Both the position numbers and the translations under genes were made by a program. Below the pieces are notes generated by a model. That model was not told where the DNA came from. It did not search any database and was given only the letters and a program-made list of their open reading frames with translations. Shown here piece by piece: positions 44,620 to 53,579 of a DNA stretch of 60,512 bases (position 1 is its first letter; each line of letters starts with the position of its first letter). This stretch comes from an uncultured Thermomicrobiales bacterium (GTDB taxonomy: Bacteria > Chloroflexota > Chloroflexia > Thermomicrobiales > UBA6265), in contig CADCWF010000300.1 in assembly GCA_902806345.1 (NCBI GenBank), positions 1 through 60,512 of the forward strand, read 5' to 3'.

Positions 44620-45231
44620 CTACCGATCGGCGAGCGCGAGCCGGGCGCCGAGCGCGACGAAGGCACCGGCGAAGACCCGGCGCAGCCACGTCATCACCCG
44701 GGGCCGCGCGACGACGTGGTTGCGGACGGCGGCGGCGAACACCCCATAGACGGCGAAGACGACGAAGGTGAGCAGCCCAAAGACGGCGCTCAACTCGAGC
44801 ATCCGGGGAACCGCGCCCGGCTCGCCCGCGGCCACGAACTGGGGAAGGAAGGCGAAGAAGAAGATCGTCAGTTTCGGGTTGAGGATGTTGATCAGGATGC
44901 CGGAAAGGATGACCCTCGTCGCCGAGCGGGGGGCGGCCGTCTCCTCCACCGTCAGCGCCCCCTCCTCCCGGAGCGTGCTCCAGGCCATGTAGAGGAGATA
45001 GACCACGCCGAGGTACTTCAGGACCTGGAACGCGAGCGCGCTGGCGTGGAGCAGCGCGGCGAGCCCGGTGATCGCCGCCACCATGTGCGGCACGATGCCC
45101 AGCGTGCAGCCGACCGCGGCAACGACGCTGGCGCGGGCGCCGCGCGAGAAGCCGGCCGCCAGCGTGTACAGAACGCCGGTGCCGGGCGTCGCGACCACGA
45201 CCAGCGTGGTCAACAGAAACTCGACGCTCAC
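44620..45231 (-). CDS. LysE/RhtB-family exporter
   Basis: 203 aa, about six membrane segments; exports amino acids or related compounds. Signature VVVATPGTGVLYTLAAGFSRG (usually TPGP) and FSGxLxNLLNPK as LSGILINILNPKLTIFFFAF. GTG 45231 after GGGAGGG is preferred; an upstream ATG would add 26 residues outside the family. Confidence 0.9.
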   Translation of the reverse strand: MSVEFLLTTLVVVATPGTGVLYTLAAGFSRGARASVVAAVGCTLGIVPHMVAAITGLAALLHASALAFQVLKYLGVVYLLYMAWSTLREEGALTVEETAAPRSATRVILSGILINILNPKLTIFFFAFLPQFVAAGEPGAVPRMLELSAVFGLLTFVVFAVYGVFAAAVRNHVVARPRVMTWLRRVFAGAFVALGARLALADR

Positions 45232-45411
45232 CGCGGCCCTCCCTCGATCTCGGCACGAGGAGGGAGGATAGGGGATGTGGCCACGGTGCGCGAGCGGGTT
45301 GGGGTGCACCCGCCGTCTGCTCTCGGTGTGCTCGGGACGACCATCGCGGGCGGGTCGATCGTCGGGCAGGCGATCCCGCGGGACGCCAGGACGGCGCCGG
45401 ATCGCCTTCCC

Positions 45412-47148
45412 TCACCGCCGGCGGAACTGCTTCTCCAGGTCGGTCCGGGAGAGGTGCAGCATCGTCGGCCGGCCGTGGCCGCAGGCGCGCGGCTGCGACG
45501 AGCGCTCCAGTTCGGCGACCAGCTCCCGCATCTCCGGCAGCGAGAGCGCCTGGCCGGCCCGGATGCTGGTGTGGCAGGCGGTCGAGATGGCGACCGCGTC
45601 CTGCCAACTGGCACCGGTGCCGCCCTCGGCCAGCTCGCGCAGGATCAGGTGGAGCCGCTCGCCGACGTCGACCCGGCGGACCGCCGCCGGCACCGCCCGC
45701 ACCGCGACGGCGCCGGCGGCGAACGGCTCGATCTCCCAGCCGACCGCGGCCAGCTCGGCGGCCGATTTTTCGTAGGCGGCCAGCTCGTCCGGGGAGAGGT
45801 CGACGACGAGGGGGTCGAGCAGGGGCTGACGGCCCTCGTCGCGGGCGTCCATCCCGGCCAGGATCTTCTCGTACATGACCCGCTCGTGGGCGGCATGCTG
45901 GTCGATCAGGTACATCCCGTCCGGCCCCTCGGCGATGATGAAGCTGCCGCCGACCTGACCGAGCACCCGCAGCATCGGCACCCCGGAGGGGTTGGCGGCT
46001 GGCGACGGCGCGGGGTCGATGTCCGTCGCCGCCACCGGGCGCTCTGCCTCTGCCTGGGGCGCCCACGCCGGAATGCCCTCGATCTGGCGAGGGCGCTCGG
46101 CCGGCGGCTCGAACCGGATGTGGGGCAGCGCCGCCTGGGGCGCCCGGCTGAGCGCGGCGTGGACACCCCGGGAGAGGGCGCGGCAGGCGGCCCGCTCGTC
46201 GACGAACTTGACCTCGGCCTTGGTCGGGTGGACGTTGACGTCGACGGCGGCGGGGTCGAGCGTCAGGTGGACGACGGCGACGGGGTGGCGGCCGACCATC
46301 AGCAGCGAGTGGTAGGCCTCCTCCAGGGCGAACGAGAGCGCCCGGTGCTGGACCCAGCGGCCGTTGACGAAGAGGACGATCCCCTGGCGGTGGGAGCGGG
46401 TGACCGCCGGCGCCCCGACCCACCCTTTGACGGCGACGCCGGGCACCGCCGCGCTCTCCTCCAGCGGCTCCAGGAGCAGCGCCGCGCCGCCGACCTCCGA
46501 CCCGTAGGTCTCCAGGGCGGCGACGACGGGGTCGCCGGAGCCGGTGGTGGTGAAGGCGCGGCGGTCGTCGACGACCAGCTCGATGGCGACCGCGGGGTAG
46601 GCCGCGGCGTAGGCGCCGACGGCGCGGACGGCGTAGCCCGCCTCGGTGCCGGCCTGGCGGAGGAACTTCTTGCGGGCCGGCACGTTGGCGAAGAGGTCGC
46701 GGACGGTGACGACGGTGCCGGGGGCGGCCGCAACGGGCTCCGGGGGGGAGACCGCGCCGAAGGCGACCCGGATCGCCGTGCCGTGGGGGAGGTCGTGCGG
46801 ACGGGAGCGGATCGAGAGGTCGCCGACGGCGCCGATGCTGGGCAGCGCCTCGCCGCGGAAGCCGAGGGTGGCCAGGGCGTCGAGGTCCTCGAAGGCGGCG
46901 AGTTTGGAGGTGGCGTGGCGCTGGACGGCGAGGGGCAGCTCGGCGGGGGGGATGGCGCGGCCGTCGTCGGCGACCTCGATCAGGCCGGTGCCGCCCTCAC
47001 GGACGGCGACGCGGACGCGGCGGGCGCCGGCGTCGAGGGCGTTCTCGAGCAGCTCCTTGACGGCCGAGACCGGCCGCTCGACCGTCTCGCCAGCGGCGAT
47101 CTTGCCGACCGTGTCGGGGGTGAGGAGCCGGATCGGCGGCGTCGGCAT
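45412..47148 (-). CDS. mutL: DNA mismatch repair protein MutL with endonuclease motif
   Basis: 578 aa. GHKL ATPase domain: KELLENALDAGA, VADDGRAI, TLGFRGEALPSI. C-terminal domain has the nicking-endonuclease signature DQHA-x2-E-x4-E (DQHAAHERVMYE, about 411-422) and the conserved end ACGHGRPTML. So it is a latent endonuclease, the MutH-independent mode of mismatch repair. No mutS in the window. ATG 47148. Confidence 0.96.
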   Translation of the reverse strand: MPTPPIRLLTPDTVGKIAAGETVERPVSAVKELLENALDAGARRVRVAVREGGTGLIEVADDGRAIPPAELPLAVQRHATSKLAAFEDLDALATLGFRGEALPSIGAVGDLSIRSRPHDLPHGTAIRVAFGAVSPPEPVAAAPGTVVTVRDLFANVPARKKFLRQAGTEAGYAVRAVGAYAAAYPAVAIELVVDDRRAFTTTGSGDPVVAALETYGSEVGGAALLLEPLEESAAVPGVAVKGWVGAPAVTRSHRQGIVLFVNGRWVQHRALSFALEEAYHSLLMVGRHPVAVVHLTLDPAAVDVNVHPTKAEVKFVDERAACRALSRGVHAALSRAPQAALPHIRFEPPAERPRQIEGIPAWAPQAEAERPVAATDIDPAPSPAANPSGVPMLRVLGQVGGSFIIAEGPDGMYLIDQHAAHERVMYEKILAGMDARDEGRQPLLDPLVVDLSPDELAAYEKSAAELAAVGWEIEPFAAGAVAVRAVPAAVRRVDVGERLHLILRELAEGGTGASWQDAVAISTACHTSIRAGQALSLPEMRELVAELERSSQPRACGHGRPTMLHLSRTDLEKQFRRR

Positions 47149-47279
47149 CGGGTCGGGCGTTCTCGGGGGCGAGGGGCGGCGCGGGCTGAACGGGAGGGTA
47201 GCACGGGGGTTGCGGGTGATGGGGGGACGCGGTGCTCCCGCTTGTGTCTCAACTGTTGCATGTTGCTCGCCTCGGGGGC

Positions 47280-47429
47280 GCTACAGCGGCTTGGAGAAGC
47301 GCTGCTCCCTTCGTCATCCCCAGCGGAGGCGAGCGCTCTGCCATCCTCGGCGTCCCGAACGAGATCCCTCGGCTCCGCTTGGGATGACGGACGGGCGGCG
47401 CGGCCAACCGTTCCGCAACCCGCTGTAGC
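47280..47429. repeat. Nested palindromic interspersed element
   Basis: Inner arms CGTCATCCCCAGCGGAG (47312-47328) and CTCCGCTTGGGATGACG (47373-47389) match with one mismatch. Outer arms GCTACAGCGG (47280-47289) and CCGCTGTAGC (47420-47429) are perfect. The inner arm resembles the GTCATCCC-AGCG-GAG elements scattered in many bacterial genomes. It may be a non-coding mobile (MITE/REP-like) unit. Confidence 0.7.
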
Positions 47430-47796
47430 GGGGTCGGTGTGGCCGCGTCCGATCGTCGGTTGCTCCGAAAACTCGGATGGTCCCCGTTGGTGTACTTGGA
47501 TGATCTCGACGATGGGCGTGGGGGTTCCGTCCCTCCTCCATGGCGTTGCCCGCTCGTTCCCGCGGCACGGGACGGTGGCAAGAGGTATGGCGTCGTCCCG
47601 CGCGGGCAGTAGGGTGCTCCCGGTAGGCCCGCGGGCGCGTGCCGCCGCGACTGCCACCGCACGTCCTCCTTCAACGTCCTCAATGTCCCGCCGCACTGGT
47701 AGGGGCGGGAGGGTGGCGGAGCAAGGATGGTGAAGGGACCGCGCACTGCCGCTGGCAGCGTCACGACGGTCCCAATACCTTGGCGTCAACAGGGGG

Positions 47797-47824
47797 TTGA
47801 CATTCTGGGACAACCTGCTAGAGT
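47797..47824 (+). promoter_or_regulatory. Sigma70-type promoter of the structured RNA
   Basis: TTGACA (47797-47802), 16-base spacer, TAGAGT (47819-47824). A perfect -35 and a 4/6 -10. Transcription would begin near 47831, immediately before a block of consecutive stable hairpins. Confidence 0.65.
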
Positions 47825-47830
47825 GTCCGT

Positions 47831-48170
47831 ACAGAACACGAGGGGCCGCGAGAGCGGCGAGGATCGGGGAGCAATCCCCGGACCCCTCGGGAACCGGATC
47901 GAGCCGCAAGGCGCGAAACGGAACCCACCCGGAGTTCCCCGCCGACGGGCAACCGGCGGCGGCGGGCGACGAACCGAAGGGCGGCAACGCCTCGACGGGG
48001 CGGCGACCGGGGAACCGGCTTCGGCCGGGGCCAGGACGCGGTTCGGTGAGTCCACGGGCGACCGAGGGATGACCGACCACCCGGGGTCTGGCGGTGTCAA
48101 AGTCGCCAGAGAGCTTCGTGGGCTGTGCACGAGACGCCGACGACCGCGGAAGCGGCTGTCGGCGTCTTTG
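47831..48170 (+). ncRNA. Candidate structured non-coding RNA, ~340 nt, class not recognised
   Basis: Begins after a consensus promoter and ends at a strong terminator-type hairpin. Many nested stems have stable tetraloops. CGAGGGG (47839-47845) pairs with CCCCTCG (47883-47889) and encloses two GNRA hairpins, CCGC-GAGA-GCGG and CGGGGA-GCAA-TCCCCG, forming a three-way junction. GCC-GCAA-GGC lies between GGGAAC and GTTCCC arms. Further on are GGCG-GCAA-CGCC, CCGG-CTTCGG-CCGG and a GAACCG/CGGTTC long-range stem. No open frame here has protein-like sequence. I compared it by eye with RNase P, tmRNA, SRP, 6S and common riboswitches and found no match beyond a short CCACCCGGAG. It could instead be a long leader of pyrB, whose start is ~380 bases downstream. 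Confidence 0.55.
48132..48169 (+). terminator. Terminator-type hairpin at the end of the structured RNA
   Basis: AGACGCCGAC (48132-48141) pairs exactly with GTCGGCGTCT (48158-48167). Inside, CCGC-GGAA-GCGG closes the top with a two-base internal loop. The stem is followed by TTTG, a short T tract, so termination may be partial (attenuator) or complete. Confidence 0.65.
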
Positions 48171-48552
48171 CGTGCCCCTCCCGAACGGCCCGGCTCCGGC
48201 GATTCCCAGACATCGTGGCGGCGCGGCGACGGCTCTCACCCCCGCCCGACCTGAATCCTCAAGTAAGACCCGCTCCCGTCGTGGTGGGGGTGGGGGAGAC
48301 AGCGGAGGCACCCGACAGGATTTTCGGGAACCGCTCTCGCGGCGGGGAGCTAGCCCGGTTCGGCGCACGTGGCACGACGCGGCCATCCGCCGCGCCGCCG
48401 AGTCCGGCCACCCCTGGACGGGTCGACACCACCGGGGACCGCGATGGCGGGTGCCGCTTCGGAGCGGGCAGCTCGGTCGGGGCGGGGCGCAGGCACTCGG
48501 CCCAAGGACGGGTTGCGCGGACGGACCACGTTCGGCAGGAGGTGAGGATCCG
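48171..48552. other. Non-coding stretch before pyrB
   Basis: About 380 bases without a protein-like frame. It contains several GC-rich inverted repeats and ends with AGGAGGTGAGG, the pyrB ribosome site. No PyrR-binding or T-box consensus could be established. Confidence 0.4.
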
Positions 48553-49485
48553 GTGACGGCGACGGTGACGATCCGCCACGTGGTCGAGGTCGGCCAGTTC
48601 GACCGGGCCGGGATCGAGGCGCTCTTCGCCGCGGCCGACCGAATGCGGGACCTACCGCGCGGGCAGGATCCGCTGCGCGGCCACCTCCTGGCGACCATCT
48701 TCTACGAGCCCTCGACCCGGACCCGCCTCTCGTTCGAGGCGGCGATGCTGCGCCTCGGCGGCCAGGTCCTCTCGACCGAGAACGCCCGCGAGTTCTCCTC
48801 GGCGATCAAGGGCGAGTCGGTCGAGGACACCGTCCGCATTGTCGGCGGCTACGCCGACGCGATCGTGCTCCGCCACCACGAGCAGGGCGCCGCCCACCGG
48901 GCGGCGGCGGTCTCGCCGGTCCCCATCCTCAACGCCGGCGACGGCCCTGGCGAGCACCCGACCCAGGCGCTGCTCGACCTCTACACCATCCGCCACGAGC
49001 TGGGCCGGATCGACGGCTTACGGGTCGCCCTCGTCGGCGACCTTCGCTTTGGCCGCACCGCGCGGTCGCTGGCCCGCCTGTTCAAGCTGACGCGCGGCAC
49101 CGAACTCCTCTTCGTCTCGCCGCCCGCGGTGCCGATGGGCGCCGACGTCCGGGCCGAGCTGGACGCCGCCGGGGTCCGCTGGCGGGAGGAGACGGACCTG
49201 GCGGCGGTGCTGCCGGAGGTGGACGTCGTCTACCAGACGCGGATCCAGAAGGAGCGCTTCGCCACCCCGGCCGAGTACGAGGCCGCCCGCGGCGTCTACG
49301 TCGTCGACGCCGCCGCACTGGCCCGGCTGGGCCCCGGCGCGGTCGTCCTCCACCCCCTGCCGCGCGTCGACGAGATCGCGGTCGAGGTCGACGCCGACCC
49401 CCGCGCCGCCTACTTCCGGCAGGCCCGCAACGGCGTCTTCGTCCGGATGGCGCTGCTGGAGCACGTGCTCGGGGCCGGGGCGTAG
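48553..49485 (+). CDS. pyrB: Aspartate carbamoyltransferase catalytic subunit
   Basis: Condenses carbamoyl phosphate with aspartate in pyrimidine synthesis. 310 aa. Carbamoyl-phosphate loop FYEPSTRTRLSFE, aspartate-side HPTQALLDLYTI, and C-terminal HPLPRVDEI. GTG 48553 follows AGGAGG closely. No pyrC or pyrR next to it; it is monocistronic and convergent with the sugar operon. Confidence 0.96.
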   Translation: MTATVTIRHVVEVGQFDRAGIEALFAAADRMRDLPRGQDPLRGHLLATIFYEPSTRTRLSFEAAMLRLGGQVLSTENAREFSSAIKGESVEDTVRIVGGYADAIVLRHHEQGAAHRAAAVSPVPILNAGDGPGEHPTQALLDLYTIRHELGRIDGLRVALVGDLRFGRTARSLARLFKLTRGTELLFVSPPAVPMGADVRAELDAAGVRWREETDLAAVLPEVDVVYQTRIQKERFATPAEYEAARGVYVVDAAALARLGPGAVVLHPLPRVDEIAVEVDADPRAAYFRQARNGVFVRMALLEHVLGAGA

Positions 49486-49549
49486 ACCTCGGCCTGGCCT
49501 TGTCGGCCGTCACGATCGGGCGGACGGGCGGACCGGGTCGCGATCGAGA

Positions 49550-50413
49550 CTACGATTTCGTCGCTCGGAGTGCTTCCTGCAGCGCCTGCAGTCCCCGGAG
49601 CAGCCCGTCCTTCCGCCGGTCGACGTTCCCGACCGTCCCGAACCCCCACTCGCGATCCTCGTGCTCGATCGACACGACCCCGTCGAACCCTGCCGCGCCG
49701 AGCCGGCCGAGCCACTTCGGCCAGTCCACCTCACCGCGGCCCGGCAGCCGATAGGTCCACCAGCCCGAGCCAAAGTAGCCGACGCGCTGCAGCCGCTCGG
49801 GGAACACCTCCGTGTCCTTGGCGTGGGCCAGGAAGATCCTGTCCGCGACGGCGGCGATCGCCTGGTCGTGGTCGATCCCCTGCCAGACCAGGTGGGACGG
49901 GTCGAAATTCAGGCCGACGTTCGGCGCCGGCACGAGCGCGAACAGCTGCTCCCAGCCTGCGGGCGTCGTCGCGACGAAATCCCGCCGCGGTCCCGGCCAG
50001 TTCTCGATCGCGATCCGCACGCCCCGAGCCCCCGCCCGTTCCGCCAGCGGCGTCAGGAACGCAGCAAGGTCCTGGTAGTTCCGCTCCTCGGACAGCCCTG
50101 CGTCGCGGCCGGCGAACGTGACCACCAGATCGACGCCGCTGTCCGCCGCCGCGTCGACGGTGGCCTCGAGGCCGAGCCTGGTTCGCTCCTCGGCCGCCGC
50201 GTCGCCATCCAGGAGAAACCCGAAGTAGGTCAGGGCGCAGACCGCGATGCCGTGCCCGCGCACGACCTCCACCCCGGACCCGATCCCGGAGGGACCGCCC
50301 AGGTGCCGCGCCACGTCCACCTCGACCGCATCGAAGCCGACTTGGGCGGCCCACTCCGCCACCTCGGCAATGGGCAGGTCGGCGAGCACCGCTGTGTAGA
50401 ACCCGGTCTTCAC
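49550..50413 (-). CDS. Sugar phosphate isomerase/epimerase (AP endonuclease-2-like TIM barrel)
   Basis: 287 aa xylose isomerase-like barrel. Conserved: FDAVEVDVARHLGG, IENWPGPRRD (metal Glu), LNFDPSHLVWQGID (Asp/His), FLAHAKDTEVF and DGVVSIEHED. Last gene of the sugar operon, 41 bases after the Gfo/Idh gene. Such enzymes often act with a dehydrogenase on inositol- or keto-sugar intermediates; exact substrate unknown. Confidence 0.85.
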   Translation of the reverse strand: MKTGFYTAVLADLPIAEVAEWAAQVGFDAVEVDVARHLGGPSGIGSGVEVVRGHGIAVCALTYFGFLLDGDAAAEERTRLGLEATVDAAADSGVDLVVTFAGRDAGLSEERNYQDLAAFLTPLAERAGARGVRIAIENWPGPRRDFVATTPAGWEQLFALVPAPNVGLNFDPSHLVWQGIDHDQAIAAVADRIFLAHAKDTEVFPERLQRVGYFGSGWWTYRLPGRGEVDWPKWLGRLGAAGFDGVVSIEHEDREWGFGTVGNVDRRKDGLLRGLQALQEALRATKS

Positions 50414-50454
50414 TCGGTCGTCCTCCCCTCGCGTCGACTGAGCGCCCGGAGCGG

Positions 50455-51540
50455 CTACAACACGCCCCGCTGGGTCAGGTGCGCCCGGTAGATCTCTTCG
50501 AAAAGACGGACATCCGTCCTCGTGTCCTCGCCGCTGGACCGGAACGGCTCACCGGTCTGCAGGCAGTGGACGAAGTGCTCGGCCTCCCGCTTGTAGCTCC
50601 AGGTCCAGGCCGGTTGCGGCACGGGCCGGCAGATCGTCTGGTCCCCCCCGGCCCGGTAGACCTCCACCTCGGCGGGAACCTGCCGCAACAGCAGGGGAGG
50701 AGCCCAGGTCTTGACCCAGCCGTCGCGGAAATAGACCTGGGTGTGCTCGTCCCAGCGGTAGTGGGAAACGGAACCGGTCTCGAGGACGGCCCTCGTGCCG
50801 GCCATGTCGAACACCACGACGCCGGTGTAGCCGTCGTCGTCGAGGTCCACGGCCCGCAGCCGGACGTCGTCGCCCGCGCCCAGGAAGTAGCGCAGCAGGT
50901 TGACGTTGTGGGTGAACTGCTGCAGGTAGCCGACGTACGGGCGGACGAACTCTTCCGGCAGCCACTCCGGGCGCACCGTCGGCGCCGGGGGCATCGGCTC
51001 GTCCGTCGTGTCGAACGGCGCGTCCAACCCGCCGAGCCAGTCGCCCCCGAAGCCGTGGTTGCGGGCGAAGGTGATCTCCCCGAGCTCCCCGCTCGCCTTG
51101 AACCCGTCGATGCTCGACTTCACCAGGTCGTTGCCGGCGTCGTACCGCTTCATGTAGCCGACCATCAGCCGTTTCCCGGAGCGGCACGCGGCGTCCAGGA
51201 GCTTGTCCGCCTGCGCCAGCGAGACGGCCATCGGCTTTTCGACGAAGACGTCTTTGCCGGCCTCCAGCGCCTCCCGGGCGAGATCCCCCTGGAGCTGGAA
51301 CGCGGCGGAGGTCGCCACCGCCTCCACGTCCGGGTCGGCCAACAGCTGCTGGTGGTCGGCGTAGAGCTTGGGGATGCCGAAGCGCGACTGCACCCGTCGG
51401 CCGAGCTCCGGCCGCAGCTCGGCGAGGGCGACGAGTTCGCAGTCGGGCAGGGAGAGGAAGTTCGGGATGTGGACGCGCTGCGCCATGAACCCACTGCCGA
51501 TGTAGCCCAGTCGGATCTTTTGCACCCCTTGCCTCCCCAT
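50455..51540 (-). CDS. Gfo/Idh/MocA-family oxidoreductase
   Basis: 361 aa NAD(P)-dependent sugar or inositol dehydrogenase. N-terminal Rossmann motif LGYIGSGFMAQRVHI, the signature VEKPMAVSLAQAD with catalytic Lys (EKP), and a C-terminal beta-sheet domain. ATG 51540 after GGGGAG. Between the permease gene and the isomerase on the minus strand. Confidence 0.9.
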   Translation of the reverse strand: MGRQGVQKIRLGYIGSGFMAQRVHIPNFLSLPDCELVALAELRPELGRRVQSRFGIPKLYADHQQLLADPDVEAVATSAAFQLQGDLAREALEAGKDVFVEKPMAVSLAQADKLLDAACRSGKRLMVGYMKRYDAGNDLVKSSIDGFKASGELGEITFARNHGFGGDWLGGLDAPFDTTDEPMPPAPTVRPEWLPEEFVRPYVGYLQQFTHNVNLLRYFLGAGDDVRLRAVDLDDDGYTGVVVFDMAGTRAVLETGSVSHYRWDEHTQVYFRDGWVKTWAPPLLLRQVPAEVEVYRAGGDQTICRPVPQPAWTWSYKREAEHFVHCLQTGEPFRSSGEDTRTDVRLFEEIYRAHLTQRGVL

Positions 51541-51658
51541 CGGTGCTCCCCGCCTCGGGCACCCTGTTGGCGAGCCCTCAAGGCGCCCACCGTCGCACGC
51601 TCCGGCATGCGTCCAGCCGTCGGCCAACGGCCGACGGCATCCACCCGGACGCCAGGCT

Positions 51659-52507
51659 CTACTTGACCGCGCCGGCGACGAGGCCGCGCTGGATGAACCG
51701 CTGCAGCGCGAGCGCCGCCACGATCAGCGGCAGCGACGACATGATCCCGATCGCCGACACGTACCACCAGCCGACGCTCTCGGTCTGGTTGATCTGGTTG
51801 GCGAGGAAGATCGGCGCCGTCACCGACTCGCTGAAGGTCAGCACCAGGGCGAAGAAGTACTCGTTCCAGGCGCCGGCCAGCACCAGCACGAACACCCCGA
51901 TGAGCCCCGGCAACACCAGCGGCAGGGTGATCCGGAAGATGACGCCGAGGCGAGAGGAGCCGTCGATCATCGCGCTCTCCTCGATCTCCGGCGGCACGCC
52001 GCGGATGAACTCGGTCAGGAGCCAGACGGCGAAGGGCGTGCCGAACGCCGTGTACAGGATGATCAACCCGAGCCGGGTGTCCAGGAGGCGCAGGTTCTGG
52101 AACATGATCAGCATCGGCAACGCCAGGAGCGCCGCCGGGAACATCCGCTGCCCCAGCAACAGGAAGCCGAACTGGGCGCTGGCAAGGGGGCCGAGGCGCT
52201 GCCAGCGGGCCAGGGCATATCCCCCCATCAGGCCGAAGACGGTCGCCAGGGCGGCGGTCGCCGTCGAGATGGCCAGGCTGTTGCCGAAGTAGGGGCCCCA
52301 CTGGCTGGCGTTGCGGGAGAAGAGCTCCGTCCAGGCCTGGAGGCTCGGCTGGAAATCGACCCAGGGCACGAACGTCGCACCCCCGGTGATGGCGGGGCGG
52401 GTCTTGAACGACGTCGTGACCACCCAGTACATCGGGACCAGGAGCACCGCCGACCAGGCGATGAGCACGCCGTACGTGAACACCCAGGCGGCCCTGCTGC
52501 GTCCCAT
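51659..52507 (-). CDS. Carbohydrate ABC transporter permease, MalG-type
   Basis: 282 aa, six membrane segments. The EAA loop that contacts the ATPase is EIEESAMIDGSSRLGVIFRI, followed by TLPLVLPG. Pairs with the MalF-type permease 127 bases upstream. No ABC ATPase is encoded in the operon, so a shared MsmK/UgpC-type ATPase must come from elsewhere. Confidence 0.92.
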   Translation of the reverse strand: MGRSRAAWVFTYGVLIAWSAVLLVPMYWVVTTSFKTRPAITGGATFVPWVDFQPSLQAWTELFSRNASQWGPYFGNSLAISTATAALATVFGLMGGYALARWQRLGPLASAQFGFLLLGQRMFPAALLALPMLIMFQNLRLLDTRLGLIILYTAFGTPFAVWLLTEFIRGVPPEIEESAMIDGSSRLGVIFRITLPLVLPGLIGVFVLVLAGAWNEYFFALVLTFSESVTAPIFLANQINQTESVGWWYVSAIGIMSSLPLIVAALALQRFIQRGLVAGAVK

Positions 52508-52634
52508 CGCCTCGTCCTCCCGCCGAGCGTACGAGCTCCGACCAACCGGTGCCGATCTCCGTGCCCGCCCGCCTGGGACCGCCCCCGAGGTTTGTTGGGG
52601 CGGGGATGTGCGGCGACCACAAGGTGCCGACGAC

Positions 52635-53579
52635 CTACTGAGCCCAGCGGCGGGAAAACTGGTAGAGGACTCCGGCCACCAGCGCGATGACGACGGTCAA
52701 CGCCCAGGCCATCGCGCTCGCGTACGAGATATTCCCGCCCTGCACCCCCTGCTGGTAGACCAGCAGGCTGATCGACTGCGTCGCGGTGCCGGGGCCGCCA
52801 CCGGTCAGCACGTTGATGATGTCGAAGACCTTCCAGGCATCCACCACCTGGATGAGGAAGATGGCCGCGCTGACCGGCAGCAGCAGCGGGAAGGTGATCT
52901 GCCAGAAGGCGCGCCACTCCCCTGCCCCGTCGACCCGCGCCGCCTCGTTCAGTTCCGGCGGTAGCGACTCAAGCGCCGCGAGCAGCAGCATGATGGTGTA
53001 GGCGGTGCCCCACCAGACTTGGAGCAGGATGATCGTCGCCAGGGCCGTGCGCGGGTCGGCCAGCCAGAGCACCTGCGGCAGCCCGAGCGCGGCGAACACG
53101 GCCGTGATCGGACCGACGAACGGGTCGAACATCATCCGCCCGACGATGAGGGTGACCAGGACGCTGCTCAACATCAGCGGCAGCCAGAACAGCACCCGGA
53201 AGAACCGCTTGCCGACCGTCGCCCCGTCCAGGGCGACCGCGACCGTCAGGCCGACGATGTAGGTCAGCGGGGCGGCGACCAGGGCGAAGACCGCCGTGTT
53301 CTTGAACGCGATCAGGAAGTTGGGGTCCCGCCACAGGTTGGCCCAATTGGCGAGGCCGACAAAGGCGATGGGGGCGCCATAGTTGAACAGGTTCCAGTCG
53401 GTCAGGCTGGCGTAGACCGTGAAGCCGAGGGGGTAGACGGTCACGAACGCGAGCGACAGGAACGCCGGCAGGAGCAGCAGCGCCCGGACGTACGATTGCC
53501 CCCTCCGCCGCCGCACCGCCTCGCGCCGTCCCGCGGCGCGAGGCGGAGTCCACGTGGCCAGGCGCTGCTGGCTAGACAC
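52635..53579 (-). CDS. Carbohydrate ABC transporter permease, MalF-type
   Basis: 314 aa from a GTG at 53579, overlapping the binding-protein stop by 8 bases. Six membrane segments; the EAA motif reads ELNEAARVDGAGEWRAFWQI, then TFPLLLPV. N-terminus RREAVRRRRGQSYVRALLLLP is a typical basic lead-in. Part of the sugar uptake operon. Confidence 0.9.
   Translation of the reverse strand: MSSQQRLATWTPPRAAGRREAVRRRRGQSYVRALLLLPAFLSLAFVTVYPLGFTVYASLTDWNLFNYGAPIAFVGLANWANLWRDPNFLIAFKNTAVFALVAAPLTYIVGLTVAVALDGATVGKRFFRVLFWLPLMLSSVLVTLIVGRMMFDPFVGPITAVFAALGLPQVLWLADPRTALATIILLQVWWGTAYTIMLLLAALESLPPELNEAARVDGAGEWRAFWQITFPLLLPVSAAIFLIQVVDAWKVFDIINVLTGGGPGTATQSISLLVYQQGVQGGNISYASAMAWALTVVIALVAGVLYQFSRRWAQ

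Noticed and set aside
47831..48170. RNase P RNA
   Set aside because: A short CCACCCGGAG resembles a conserved block, but GAGGAAAGUC, AGGGUGAAA and the 3' ACAGAA-GGCUUA regions are absent or out of order.
48300..48552. T-box or PyrR attenuator before pyrB
   Set aside because: A GGGGACCGCGA stretch recalls the T-box tail, but the specifier stem and the other conserved T-box elements could not be found, nor a PyrR-binding loop.
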